Positions 10,344 to 23,700 of a stretch of 64,000 bases of DNA are shown in pieces. Position 1 is the stretch's first letter. The number at the start of each line of letters is the position of its first letter. The notes under the pieces are model-generated. The model was not told the DNA's origin and did not search any database. It worked only from the letters and a program-made list of their open reading frames with translations. The DNA comes from Desmodesmus armatus (lineage: Eukaryota; Chlorophyta; Chlorophyceae; Sphaeropleales; Scenedesmaceae). A program made the position numbers and the translations under genes. The stretch is taken from contig VIIQ02000664.1 of NCBI GenBank assembly GCA_007449985.2, positions 248,001 through 312,000 on the forward strand, read 5' to 3'.

Positions 10344-12440
10344 CTACTGCTGCTGCTGCAGCAGCTTGTACTTGCCATGTTCCTCCGCTATGGTTGTCAT
10401 GTAGCGCTGGGATGGCGGGAGCTTTCCCGCCTTGACACCCACTGGTACTGCTGCCTCTGCCGCTGCCTGCTGAAGCCGGCGATTGATTAAGGCCTCTACT
10501 CCCTCCTCACCCCCGTTAGAGCGCAGGTATGGCTTCAGGTCTTCATAAGTAGGCTCATACAAGGGGCTGGTGGGGGTGAGCATCATGATGCTGCTTTGTG
10601 CTGAGAGCACCCCTCCTGCAGGTCCGACTGAGGACTTCCCTGCAGCGGCAGCCTGGCCAGCACATGCGATAGCTGAGGCCGAGCTTCTTGCAGAAAGCGA
10701 CTGCTGGCGCTGCCGGCCGGCTGCTAGCAGCTGCTGCTGCTTTGGCGGGGCCTGCAGCTCCTGCTGCTGCTGCTGTTGCTGTGAGTTCCAGTGCACGTGT
10801 TGCGCAGTTTGCTGGGCCTGCAGGATTCGCGGGCGTGCTGGCATGGGGTCTGCAGCGGCAAGGTTGCTGCAGGATTTGCTGTGAGGGCTATTGAGGCTGT
10901 TGCTGCTGCTGTTGTAGGGCCCTGGCGCTGCCCCAGCCACAAACTGGTCCAAAGAGTCGTTCACAGGACAGGTTAGTGGTGCTGCTGCCGCTGAGGTTGC
11001 CACAGCAGTGGGGCTGATCCTGCCAGTGTTGGCAACGGAGGCTGCGGCAGCTGCATTCAGGCCTTGTGCTGGCCGGACGGGCTGCAGACATGCAGGCAGC
11101 TTGCACCCTGCCTGCACACGGCGCAGCTGGTAGAGGGCTCTGCTGACTGCAGTGTTGTCTGCATAGGGTGGCATCTCGTCTTCTTCCTCTGCTGCTGTTG
11201 TGCCTGTGGATGCAGTGGAAACATGAGACAGAGTTTGGTAGCGGTCACTTGACGTTGAAAGCAAAGTTGCTTTGCTGGGTGGCATCCTGAGAGGTCGAAC
11301 ATGTCTCAGCACTAACTGCTTTGGCAAATGACAGGATGGTGTGTGTCTGCTAACTGTACCAACATTATGGGCTGATGCAGAGGTGTGTGTGCTTGATGAT
11401 GACAAACCCTGTACCCACCAATGCTTGCTTGCCTGCATTGCCTGCTGAGCTTTGCAGTATCCCAGCCTCACATATGCCTCAACAGCAAAGCATCAAACCA
11501 CACACACCTTCAATGACTGGTGACACTGCCTTTGCAGGAGCAGCAACCTCTCCAAGCATAGCCCTGAGGCTGTCTTTGTCAGCTCTGCAGCCGCTGCTTT
11601 GGGTAGCCCCAACACTCAGCCCAGCGCTCATCTGCTCCCCTGCAGCATTTCCTGCAGGGTTGTTGCTGCTACTGGTGCTGTTCGTGGGGCGCAGCTGTAA
11701 AGCTGCAGCAGAGACCTGCGGTGTTGGTGCCTCAACAGGTGTGCTGTCCTGCGCGCTGGCTGCTGCTGCTGCAAGCGCAGTTGAGACTCCGACTGGCGGC
11801 ATGTCAGCAGCCGGACGAATGCTTCCTCCAGAGATGGTGTTGCTGATAGGGCCCTGCTGTGCGGTGCTGTTGCTGCTGTCTTGGTGAGTGTCAGCAGCAA
11901 GGCAGGGTATCAAGGGACCCATTATGGCCGCTGTGCTGAGCACTTTGACTTTTCCTGCAGCTGCTATGAGGGCTTGAGGGTCCACACTGCTGTAGCTGTC
12001 ATCAGAGTGCTCTGCTGCTGCTTCTGCCTCGCCTTCTGCTTCTTCTTCTGCCTGCCAGCCGCTTTTGAAGAGCAGCAATATGTTGTCAGTGTTGTCACGG
12101 CTGGCTGCTGACAGATGCACATTCCAAGCATGGTCGACTCGCACCCTTTCACCCCTGGTCTTGGTGTCCTGCACATGTGCAGCAGTGGTGGTTGGTGGAT
12201 AGGTCTGTCATGTAGCCAGGATAGCTACATCTAGCTTGGAGTATGTATCCGATTAAACTCATACCAAAAGGAAGATATGGTGCATAATGCAGTACACATA
12301 CAACAGATAACACTAGCAGTACTGCTGCACAGGACAGCAGACAACAGGCAGCTGCCAGTCTGTGTAAGAATGGTGGATGGCCAGCTTACCAGCAGAAAGT
12401 TGATGGTTGCGATAGCTCTTGATCCATCCTTGTCACCCAT
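10344..12440 (-). CDS. Unknown Gln/Ala/Ser-rich protein
   Basis: Three exons on the minus strand: 12440-12390 (ATG), 12168-11508 and 11203-10344. Phases 0 and 1 fit, giving 523 aa. The first exon gives a short conserved-looking start (MGDKDGSRAIATINFLL), followed by a basic stretch with RGERVRVDH. The middle is Ala/Ser/Thr-rich with an acidic EEEAEGEAEA patch. The C-terminal exon has a polyQ run, then SPLYEPTYEDLKPYL and a helical QQAAAEAAVPVG segment. The ends look constrained and the middle disordered. I do not recognise a family; there is no membrane segment, signal peptide or catalytic motif. The small first exon is the least certain part. It diverges from the Pls-like gene to its right. 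Confidence 0.65.
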
Positions 12441-14353
12441 TCTTCTGTCGACTGTGTTTTCAGTCTTTCAGCTCAAGCGCGCCACTTTCGATATGCAATT
12501 TCGATATCGACCAGCAACTACCTATATGCGAGGACATGCGATAAGGACTGTCATATCCGGCTGCAATGAGATACACTGATAGCCTCCAGGTCACACCAGC
12601 CAAATGACAGGGTGGTGGTTACCAGCGGACAGTCACATTCTATTGGCGCGGTTTTTTGTTCTTTTCAACGAGCCACAGCTGCTACCACGTGACATCAACG
12701 ACTTATACGCACTTCAAGGTAGGACATGTCTTGCAGGCACACAAGCCAAGTCAGTCAGTCACTGCATGGCGGTCATCAACCAGCGGCCAGCTGGCCTGCA
12801 GGCGTGTCTTTGGGCTGGCCAGGTGTTGTTAGCATTGCACTTCACAGACAAGAATAAAAACCAACACACTTGCTCTTTTTGGTCTGACCTTTCGCAGCAG
12901 GTGCTGCTTGCTGTCCCTTGGAACTGGGCTCTAGAGGAGCTCTAGGGATATGCTGTTTGCAAGTGGCACCTGAAATCGCCCTGGTGGCGGTGATGTGACA
13001 AGCCACCATCTTAGATGTCAGTGAAGATGGCCTCTCTGCCCAGCCCACACTTGCCAACATGTCTATCGGATGGCTGGTGAGATTTGATGTGTTGAGAAGT
13101 GTCAGAAACTTAGCCAACAGTATGATCACAAAAGCACACTGTGCTCTTGAAGAGGCACCTCCAGCAGACCCAAGGGGCTGGTGAGGGTGCAGCAAAGAAG
13201 GCATGGGCCCCCAGGTGGACAACTCCAGTGTCTTGGAAACTTTTTATGCCACAAGCAGGCTGTCAGCACGCCAAACTGGCTGAATGAGGGGCTGGATACA
13301 GCCTGAGGCAGCAGGTGTGGTAGCAGCTTTCCTGATGAGGTGAGTCATCTTGCAGTGACTGACCTGCTGTGATGTTGTGGTGGGTCTTTCTGCCAGACCG
13401 GCGGTCACCAGCATGGCCTTCGCAAGCAGCCTGCGGGCAATTGCTGGGATAGGGGTGTTCTGCGGTATCACAATGGTGAGGCTTTGCCTGGTGCTCCTGG
13501 CAGTTGGGTTCGCATGATTGTTGTGTGTGTGGCCCGCCGGTGGGAGCTCCCCCTGGTAACCCAAAGAACGTGCTGGGCAGTGTTGCGAATGGCAGGTTTG
13601 GGCATTGATGTGGTGCAGCAGGTGTGGCGACAGTGTTTAGCCACTTGCTGTCACCTCATATGGTACCACCATGGTGCCGCAAGCAACAAGAGCAGGAGCA
13701 TGCTGCTTACTCTGCGCCATGTTCAGTCTTGTACCCAGTCCATGGGAGATAGGTGCGCTGCCCCAACAACAGCGGTTCTGTGTGCCTAGCTCAGTGGTGC
13801 AACAGTGCATGGGATATTGGAAAGGTTGCCGGCCCCATGCAGCCCCCTCCCCATCCTAGAGGCAGACATTGCCATCAAGGATGCAGCGCCACCTCACAAC
13901 TGACTGGCAAGGGACACCATCCTATGATATGCGCCAGTTACTGATGCACTACATCGATAACCCATACGCCCGGTGCTGGCAGAGACGTATTACTTCCTGC
14001 TTATTCGGACGGAAAGCCTTCTGCTTGCTGCTGCAACTTCGACGGTTTACTTCGACACCTTGGAGCGCTGCTTGCTGGGCGTGCAGCAGCAAAGACGACT
14101 ATTAGATAGCAATAAATTCCGTCCGTTGGGGTCTTTTGCGCTTCTGTCTGACGGGACAGTGACTCCGCTTCTTTCGAGGGTGAGTCAACCTTCACGTCGA
14201 CGCGGACGCAGGTACGTACGCGTGCACGTCCAAGGTATGAGTATCACCTGACCTGACTACATAAAGGTTTCTGTATGCACTGTACTGGTAACTTCAGTCG
14301 TGCTATACAGCACCCGCCGCGGTTTCCTCAATTCTGCTTTCAAGTACCAGTCC
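12441..14353. other. Intergenic, divergent, upstream of the Pls-like gene
   Basis: No gene is firmly supported. A dispersed repeat copy lies at about 13455-13560. An open segment at 13973-14180, ending at a good donor (GGTGAGTC), could be an untranslated or alternative first exon of the synthetase gene, but nothing in it is recognisable. Confidence 0.4.
13455..13560 (+). repeat. Dispersed repeat, copy 2
   Basis: This is the inverted partner of the segment at 9640-9738, with the same ordered blocks. It is followed by a near-palindrome at about 13664-13682 (GGTACCACCATGGTGCC). Confidence 0.55.
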
Positions 14354-14476
14354 ATGCAACAGCATGCAAGCTCTTCCGCCCGCAACCAGTGCATGGACCT
14401 CTCGGACTGCCGCAAAGTGCAGCGCACTGCCTGTGACACAGTGGCCAGCAGAAGAATTAGACATGTTGCCACAAAG
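14354..14476 (+). other. Candidate alternative first coding exon of the Pls-like gene
   Basis: ATG at 14354 opens 41 codons ending in a donor (AAAG|GTATGG). Splicing in phase 0 to the acceptor at 14728-14730 would place this peptide in frame before the MDMFIGKW start, with one added Pro. The peptide is rich in Ser, Arg, Gln and Ala with few acidic residues, resembling an organelle presequence. The simpler start at 14734 remains possible. Confidence 0.35.
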
Positions 14477-14733
14477 GTATGGCCTCGACAGCTGTGGGGA
14501 CCTGTTCCGGAAGGCAGCCGTGGCTTCCGTGACAGTGCATCGGCGCAGGCCATTGCCTGGTGGAGCAGCCACATAGCCTATGCTTCTTGCATGCGTCGCT
14601 TCCATGCGTGAATGCAGCATCGGCGACCCGCATGCAGGCCACGGCAACGTGCGCAACCGGCAGTTGACTCACGTGCATCGCTTCCCTGCTGCTTCCCACC
14701 CCTGCAAACAGGAGTAACTCTGCAACGCAGCCC

Positions 14734-17700
14734 ATGGATATGTTCATCGGCAAGTGGAGGCCGCAGTATCTACAAGAGCTGCTCATCCCCTCAGCCTTCA
14801 AGCGTCAAGCGAAACTCAGCCCAAAGAGCCCATGCCTGGTGTCGGAGGACGGCTCCTGCCTCACCTATGCGCAAACTGATGCAGCAGCGACAAGCCTTGC
14901 GCGCAGATTGGTCGCTCAGGGCGTTGGGCGTCATGTCGCAGTCGGCATTCTGCTGGACCGGGCACCGGGCGTCATCGTGTCAATGCTCGCAGTTCACAAG
15001 GTAAGGGAGGACCACGGTTGCAGCAGCTCCACGATTTCACAATCCGCTTTGACAGATCAGCGGGGAGCTTCGTGAACCCAGCGGCTTCGAGTGCTGGCTA
15101 TTTCAACGGAAGCACTCATGACTGTGTGCACATGCACTGCTGACTCATGCTGTCAGCTGCTTGCTCAATTATCACCTGTGCGCCCTATTGCTCTACCTTG
15201 ACAACCCCACCGTCCTTCTTGCATGTCAGTGGCTGCTACCCCTTGCTAGCACCACGCGCCGCCACTGCCGCCAACACCACCACTGCTGCTGCTGCTGCTG
15301 CTGCTGCCGCACCTCCTGCTGTCCCTTTCACACCCTACAGGCCGGCGGCTGCTATGTGCCCCTGGACCCAGACTTCCCTGCCGACCGCCTGTCCATCTAC
15401 CTGGGGGACTCACAGGCACTGGCTGTCATCACTGAGCACAAGCACCTAGAGCTGGCGGCATCCTTCACAGCAGACCTGCCCTGCCAACCCAAGGTAAGCG
15501 CCTGCAGCAATATTTTGGGGGAGTATGTTACATGGACATTTTCGCCAAACAACAATGGCATTGCCCACCAGGATCGAGCCAGGTGAACCTCATAAGTTGT
15601 CTCCCCTGCGGTGGTTTGCACCACCTACACCGGGTTGACCAAAAAAGGCAGAACCACCAGAATTGCAGCAAGTGCCAGCCATGCTAGGAACCTATTGTGT
15701 GCAGAGATGAGGGCAGGCGACTATACCAGTGTGGACACAAGAAACAGAACAAAGTCAGTCAAATACCCATGGTAAGGCCAAGCAGGCGTGCTCTGCGCAC
15801 TTTCATTTTGTACAAAGTGTGTGCCAGAGCCGACTGTTCGGCATGTTGAAACACAGTAGCAACACAATCAATATGCTGTACAGGCAACTAGTAGGAGAGG
15901 CACAGCTTGTGATTGTATTTGCTATGCATGGTAGCACAGCATGCAGCTCACCGGCGGTCGTGTGAAGCTGGCCGCATCCCGCACAGCAGACCTGCCCTGC
16001 CAAGCCCAGGAGTATAACCCAGTGACAGTGCTGTCAGTACTACTGGTGGGCAATGGTTAGTAGTTCCAATTTGCGCATTGCTTTGCGCATCGGTTGCAGG
16101 AGGTTGTGCAGCGCGCAGGGAAAGCACGCCTTCTGAGACTGGCTGCAGCGTTTAGCAGGAGAGACACAACGTGTGAATTATATATTGTACGCACTATGCA
16201 TGGTAGCACAGCACGCAGTGCAGCCTGGCATGTAAAGCTGGCAGCACCACCCACACTGTGGTCTGGCAGACCTGCTTGCATTATGTTGCTCAGCATCCTG
16301 CATGTGCTTCAGCACTGTGCTTTGCTGTGCTGACCTCCCACCTCACCCCTGTTCCACATCCAAAAGCCTTGCTGACTTATCTGCTTCCTGACATCTAATG
16401 TTCTGCTCACCCTGCAGGCCATCCTGTATGATGACTCATTCGAGGACAGCACCGGTGTGGAGGACATCCCCCTACCCGACCTGTCCCTGCAGTGTGCTTC
16501 TGACCTGGCGTACATCATGTTCACCTCTGGCAGCACGGGCCGGCCGAAGGGTGTCATGGTCACACACGGGGGTGTGAGGGACCTGGTGGCATTCAACGTG
16601 GAGAGGTTCGCACTGGGTGAGTCAACAGAGTAGGTGATCATCATGAAGTTCAGCAGCGCCAGCTACATGATACATGCTGCCAGTCTCAGTTACAGTAGGT
16701 TCTTGCTGAGTTTGTGAGGGCTGCACAGCTTTGCGTCGTTGTTACTGTTAGGGCTGCACAGCTGTGCGTCTCTGTCACTGATCGCGATCAGTAGGGGTGC
16801 TGCAGACCCGTACAGTTGAATCCGATCCAAGTTGCAAATGCGCCTCAATCTGCCGTCATTACAGCACCATCCTGCGCAGCAACAAGCCCCCAGTGTCAGC
16901 TGCAAGGGATGGTGGCTGCTGATGCTGCTGAGGTGCATGCTGTGCATGCTGGAGACTGCCACAATGCTAATTGCGCCCATGTCGCTGCTGCTGCCTTCAC
17001 CCTCCCAGGGCCCCAGGACGTGTTCTGCCTCAACTCCACTGTCAACTTTGACTCCTACGTGACCTACGTGTTTGCCAGCCTGGTGCTGGGGGCGCGCCTC
17101 GTGGTGCCCGGCCCCACAGCACACCTGGACCCCACAGGGATGGCTGCACTCATTGCAACACACGGCATCACAACAATGGAGGTGGGTGGGGCACTCATTC
17201 AGTGAAAGCATTTGGATTCTTGGATTGCATCATATGCACGAGGTGCTAACAGTGGTGTTCAGGAGTCATGCTTGCATTGCATCCTGCCAACTCATGGCTT
17301 GTGCAGCTTCAGCAAGTGGAAAGACGGGCTGGTGGCATGCAGCAGCTGCTGCCCTCTTTCAGCGTGATTGGATGATCATCATCACATTGATTGTCTGGCT
17401 TGAACTCATGCACTTTTACGACCAGCAGTAACGCACTTGTACGGACAAAAGTAACAGAGACACAAACAGCAACGGCAACTTGCGGTTGGACAACCGCAAC
17501 AGCACCATGACCTGCATAGCATCGGTTACCAGCTGCTGGGCTAGCTTGGTCCATGTGACCGTGTTTCCTGGCGGCAAATTTTCCTGGCGGCAAATTGTTG
17601 TGTACAGCCCACTTCCAATTTGTCCTGCTCAACTGCCTGCTAGCATGCTGAGAGCAGACCTGTGCTGCTGCTGCTGCTGCTGTTGTTGTTGCCACCACAG

Positions 17701-20700
17701 TGTGTTCCCGCTCTGGCCACCGAGTACCTGTACTCCTTCCGGGAGGCTGGCTCCCGTCTGTCCTGCCTGACCCGCTTCCTGACTGGAGGTGAGGCCCTCA
17801 CACCCAAGCTGGCCCAGGAGATTGTGGCCACACTGCCGGGCCTCAGCAAGCCAGGGGGAGGGCTGTTCAACAGCTACGGACCCACAGAGGTCACTGTCAC
17901 GGTGAGGGAGGTGGGCGGAGGCAGGAGTCCAAGCTGACTGTTTTGATGTACTTTGTGAATGCAGGGCAGCACAGCATGTGCACTATGTCAACCAGCAGTG
18001 CAGGATGCAGCTGCTTGGCAGCATTCAGGCAACCTCCTATGAGCAGACATGCAGCGTACACTGCCAACTTTGGATTGCATGTTGCTCTCTGTGCTGTGCT
18101 TGGGGCTTGCGCCCATAGCCTTGCGCATGTTGGTGTCAGCACAGCATACAGCCTACACACTAGTACTGACAGAACACCCAGCTGCTGCTCCAGCATCAGC
18201 AAGTTCTGCCAACATACCCTCACTGAGAAACTGTGCTTCTGCCGCCGCACTGCACTGTCACTCCACCGCTCCTGCTGCTGCTGTTACCTCCAGACCATCA
18301 CTGGCCACGTGCAAGCCCCCATCGACCACATCTCCATGGGTCATCCCGACTACAACGTACACACCTATGTAGTGATCGTCGACGAGGAGGCTTCACCCAC
18401 TGACGAAACCCACAGAGCGCCCCAGAGGCCCGTCTGGCTGCTGTCGGGGAGCCTGGGGAGCTGTGGTTATCTGGCCCACGCCTGGCCCGAGGCTACCGCA
18501 ACCGGCCCGACCTTACGGCCAAGGCTTTCGTGCCGAACCCCTTCTTCGCTGCAGCGACTGCCAGCCTGCCGGCTGATGGTGGTGAGCTGCTGCGGCCTCA
18601 CTACCGGCTGGCCTACCGCACCGGCGACCTTGTGTGCATGAACAAGGAGGGCGCCATTGACTTCCTGGGCCGTGTGGACAGGCAGGTGAAGGTCAATGGG
18701 GTGCGCATGGAGGTCGGGGAGATTGAGAACGTCCTGGCAGCAGCACCAGGTGAGAGAGGAGACACCTGCAGGGGGTTGGGGTTAGGGGGCTGGGGTTGTA
18801 GGTTTTGCAGGGTTGGGGGTAGTAGGGGGGCCCCACTTCCACGGACAGATTTTTGGTGGCTGCAGGGGCTGGAGGGTAAGGGTGTCTACTACTGGCCACG
18901 ATTGCTTGCTGGGTTTTCCAACGTGAACCTCAGTGGGGCCCCTTGCACCGGGTCTGGCACTCGGGCTGCAGATTTGCTGTGCAGCCACCACCATCAGATA
19001 GTGGCAGCAGTGACTGCCATTAGTGGTCAGCAGGTAAAATGGAGCTGCATTCCATCAGGCTGTCAGGTTATGTGGCATGCACACACAGCTGCTGCTGATT
19101 GCACTGATAACTGCTTATCGCACTCAGTGCTAGGGCCCGGCTAGAAATGTATGCATCACAGCATGTTCAGCAGCCCTGCTGCCCCGACTCAAGCTATGCC
19201 CTCTAACTGACTGTGTTGCTGCCGCCCTTGCTGCTCCTCTCGCTCTTCCTCCCGTTTCCCCCTGTCAGGTGTGACCCATGCCGCAGTAAAGCCCTGGAAG
19301 GACTCCAACGGCGCCTACCGCCTGGCCGGCTACGTTGCCCCCGACACCGTCGACCTGTCCGCCACAGACACCTTCCTGCGCTCCAAGCTGCTCCCCGCCA
19401 TGGTGCCCTCACAGCTGGTGGCCCTGCAGCAGATGCCCCGCCTGCCCAACGGCAAAATCGATGTCAAGTCTCTGGAGGAGCCGGCATGGGGCCTAGCAGC
19501 AGCGGCCGAGGGCGCAGACGGGGAGGCAGCAGCAGCGGCTGCGGCCAGCACCCCCCTGGAGCTGCTCATGGCCGAGGCCTGGGCTGAGGTGCTGCACCTG
19601 CCGCTTGACAAGGTGGACGTGAACGCAAACTTCTTCCAGCTCGGCGGCAGCTCCCTGCGCGCAGGACTGATCAACAGCAAGATCCGCCGGACTACGGAGA
19701 TGGATATCAGCGGGATGCTGATCTACCAGCACCCTACCATCAGCAGCATGGCAGCAGCAATCGAGAACACCTTTGGATGCTGGCCGCCAGAGAGTGATGA
19801 AGACAGTTGCAGTGATAACATCGGGGTGGGCCAGTGCAGCAGCAGCGAGAGCGGCGGCGACAGTCACTCTGGTGACGGCAACAGCAGCAAGCCCGGCTCC
19901 TTCATTGGAAGGTTGGTGGTTTCGGGATTTGTAGCTTGTAGGGGATTGTTTGAAAGGGGGTTTTGAGGAGTGCAAGACTGGCTGTGTTAGCATCATGGTA
20001 CCATGATGCTGGTGGGAAGACATGACATGCACCTGGCAGCACACTCAGTTAGTAACGTCACTGTGGACATCCTGTTTGGCCCCGGCAGTACGATACATCC
20101 TTGACTGTCCTGCTGCCAGCCGTCGGGCCAAGCCTGCATGCAACTGATCTGTTGACGCACAGGACTGCGCGCTACAGTGGTTGCTTCACCCCCACATACA
20201 CCTTGTGGTCACCCCATCATACTCAACGTGAAAGTGTGTCATGCTACTCATCCCGCTGTCTCGCAGGATCCCCAGCATTGCCACCACCCGGGCCTCCTCA
20301 GCAGACATCGGCATCAGGCTGCCAAGTATCATCGGCCGAGCCGGTTCCAGCCGGCTACCATCCTTCTCCAAGGCCTCCTTCAGCAAGGCATCTTTCAGCA
20401 GAGACCCTCCCGGGCCTATCTACAGAGGGCTGCCAAGCTGGCTGTCCAACTTCCTGCAGGTTGTGCCGCTCGCTGTGCTGGGCGTGCTGGCGTTCGCCAT
20501 GGGCATGCCTGCGCTGTTCCTAGGGCACTTCCTGTGGGGCGTGGTGCAGATTCCAATATGGGTGCTGCCGCTGTATGCTATTGTGGTTGCATTCACTGGC
20601 TTTGTGAGTTTCCTGCTGATGACTGTCCTGTGGAAGTGGATCTGGCTGGGCAGGCAGAAGCCCGGCACCCATGCAATCTGGAGCTGGTACTACCTGCGCT

Positions 20701-23700
20701 GGTGGTGAGTGTCTGTGGGTTGCACTTGTATGCACTATACTGCAGCACTCCAAGCCTAGCTCAGGCTTCTGTATAGCCGTGTTGGCCTGGTAGCTAAGCA
20801 TTGACAGTTGTGTGTACCCCGCTCTTGCCTTTCCACACGGTCGTCTGCATATTTTCAAACCGTTTCTTGCTTTCTTGATCCTGTTGTTTGTCCCTAAGAT
20901 GGTGGTGCCCACATGCACTTGCCCTGTCACCTCAAAAGCTGATGAGTTGTGTATATGTATGTGTGTGCGTACTGCAGGATGGTCCGCAGCATGATCAAGA
21001 CAGTCATCGGCCCCATCTTCCCCTTCATCCGCGCAACCCCCATGATCGTGTGGTTCTTCCGCGCGATGGGCGCCAAGATCGGCAAGAACGTCATCATCGA
21101 CAGCGCCAACATCTTCGACTGGGACCTCCTGGAGATCGGAGACGACGTCCGTGAGTGGCCCCCAACGCTTATAATTTCCAATTCCGACAGCCTGTGTCTG
21201 TGGAGTGGGCTGCAGGACAGTCGCAGATGGGTTACTCTGATAAGCGCCTCCTGAAATTGGGTGTTGGGTAGGGATAGATGGATAGGGCGCTGAGACTGCT
21301 CAACTTGACTGGCTGAAATTCCCCAGCAGCCAGTAAGGCCCCATCAGCTATCTGCAGCTGAATATTCATCCTGCTCTGTGATTACGGCATGTTGACGTCC
21401 AAATTCAGGCTTGTGTGGCCATGGAAAGGCCGCCCACAGCAGCGGCTTGCCCTGCAACCCTGCAATCCTCACTAAACATGTGCCTTTTTCCCGCCTTTTT
21501 GCCTGCAGACATTGAGTCCAACGCCTTCATCATCGGCACCAACCTTCAAGCAGGCTGGTGCCCGGAAGACTCCGGCCACATGACTCTCTCCAAAACCACG
21601 GTCGGCAAGGGCTGCACCCTCCTCGCGCAGTCCATCGTGAGCCCTGGTACCTCCCTCCCCGCCGGCTACATCCTCACCCCCGGTACTACCTCAGCACGCC
21701 CACCCATGGGGCCTCCAGCCAATCCGAGCATGAGGCTGTGCGCACAGAGCCCGGCCCCCTGCCGGCCGTCCTTTGGGTGACGGCCACGGTCACGCTGCTG
21801 ATCGTGTTCTCCTTTGCGTGGTTGGCCATCGTGCCGGCCATTGCCGTGTGGTGGTCGATGAATCAGGACCAGGCAGCTGGATGGAGGGAGCTGTTGGCTG
21901 CTGCCCTGAACTGCTGGCTGCAGATGCCGTTGGAGCAGGAGCCAATTTGCAGGTATGCTTCTACCGATCTTCTAGAGATCTTCTGAGGGGAGTAAGGTGT
22001 AGCGCACCAGTGGCCCTGGTGGAATTGGCTGAGCCTTTGAGCATGTGGCAAATCAACAAGCAGTCCTCAACATACATACACAGACAACAGTGTTTTCTTG
22101 TTCAGTTCCTAACTCTTGCTGCGGTTTTATGTTCCTTCATCCTATGGGTCCTTAGCTACGTCCCAGGGACTTCCTCTTACCTTTGTTAACCCTGCATGAC
22201 TCATCCTCTTGTTGCAGGCGGCTCCTGTGGACAGAAGCCCTTGGATTCTGCATCATGCCTGTGGCGGGCTCACTGGCCGGCACCCTGTACATGTGGCTCA
22301 TGGTGCCACTCAAGTGGGCCCTTGTCGGACGCATCACACCCAAGATGATGGAGAATCGTGAGTGATGACGATTTGCTATTGCTCATTGATCACAGCTGAG
22401 CGGCTCAGCACAGCGCAGTCATGTGCATGGAAGCATCTTAAGCCGTAGGCCTCAGGAATGAGGCCCTATGTTGTCATTTCAGAACATGTCTGCAGTTCTG
22501 CTGATCCTACAGCTCGTATGGTCTGCAAGGTCGTCTGTGCACCCAGAAGCATGGCACATATATGTTGCCTCAAGCAGATCTGATACAGCCATCATTTGAA
22601 AGTCACGCGTACGCATGGGTACATGACCGCCCATGTGCAGTGCACATGCCTGGCACTTACATGCATGTTCTGACTCCCCTTTCACTGCATCGCTGCTTCC
22701 GCCCCTGCCACCCTGTATACATGTATTTCTCCCTCCTCTCTCCCGCTGACCCCCCCGCAGCGAGCCAATGGACACACCTGCGCCTGCACCTGTGGCGCTG
22801 CCTGATCAAGGGGCCCTACTCGAGCATCGCCTACCTCTACACATCCACCGAGGTCTTCAACGCGTGGCTGCGTGCCCTGGGCTCCAAGATCGGCCGCCAG
22901 TGCTGGCTGAGTGAGATGTTCCACTGCGCAGAGTTTGAGATGTACGAAGTGGAAGACACAGCCTCTGTTTGCAGGCAAGTGCTGACTCATGGTCACACTG
23001 AGTGACATCAAATCGCACCTTGTCACAGTGGGCAACTGTTGTCACTGGGAGCTACCCGTGTCGTGCAGGCAGGCAGTATTGCCGCTGCGCGCATTTGTCG
23101 AAAGGTGTCTCTCTTGCGCCTTTGCTGAGTGAGCCTGCCCAGTAGCCCGCACAGTCTATTACAACGGTCTATGCGCTGCTGATGTTGTAGTGCCTGTTTG
23201 TTCCTGCTCTCCCCTTGCAGTGTGGTCACCGTGGTCGGCACCACCAACGCCCAAACCAAGCGCGTCAAACTGGGCGAGGCCTGTGACGTCACCAACGACT
23301 GCACGCTGCTGCCGGGTTGCGAGGTTGGCAAGGGTGCCGTGCTGGGCGTCTTCACCTACGGCAGGCCCGACCAGAAATTCGACGACTACAGCATCACTCT
23401 CGGAGACTTCAACCTGCGCAGCGGCCTGGCAGCGAACGACATCGAGACGGGACAGAAGGCGGGAAAGCTCGAGTCAGCAGCGACGCGGATGATTCCCACG
23501 TGGCAGTACGTGACGTACAACGTGTTCTACCTCATGTTCGCCATGAGCATCTTCACTCTCACGGGTGCAGCTACCGCATTGCCAGGCCCGCTGGTGAGTT
23601 TTGACCATAGCCTTTCGCAAAGCTGCGCCCTGCATGCAGCTAGCTGTTTGTGCAGTGGTCTGTGCAAAGGGAGTCCTAAGCCCCTCGGGCTGTGTTGCCG

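Noticed and set aside
12842..13222. 126-codon minus-strand open frame
   Set aside because: There are no splice-supported neighbours and no recognisable motif, and its composition is like random intergenic DNA.
21654..21701. A 48-base intron to explain frame break 2
   Set aside because: It is too short for this genome, and 48 is a multiple of 3, so it would not change the frame.
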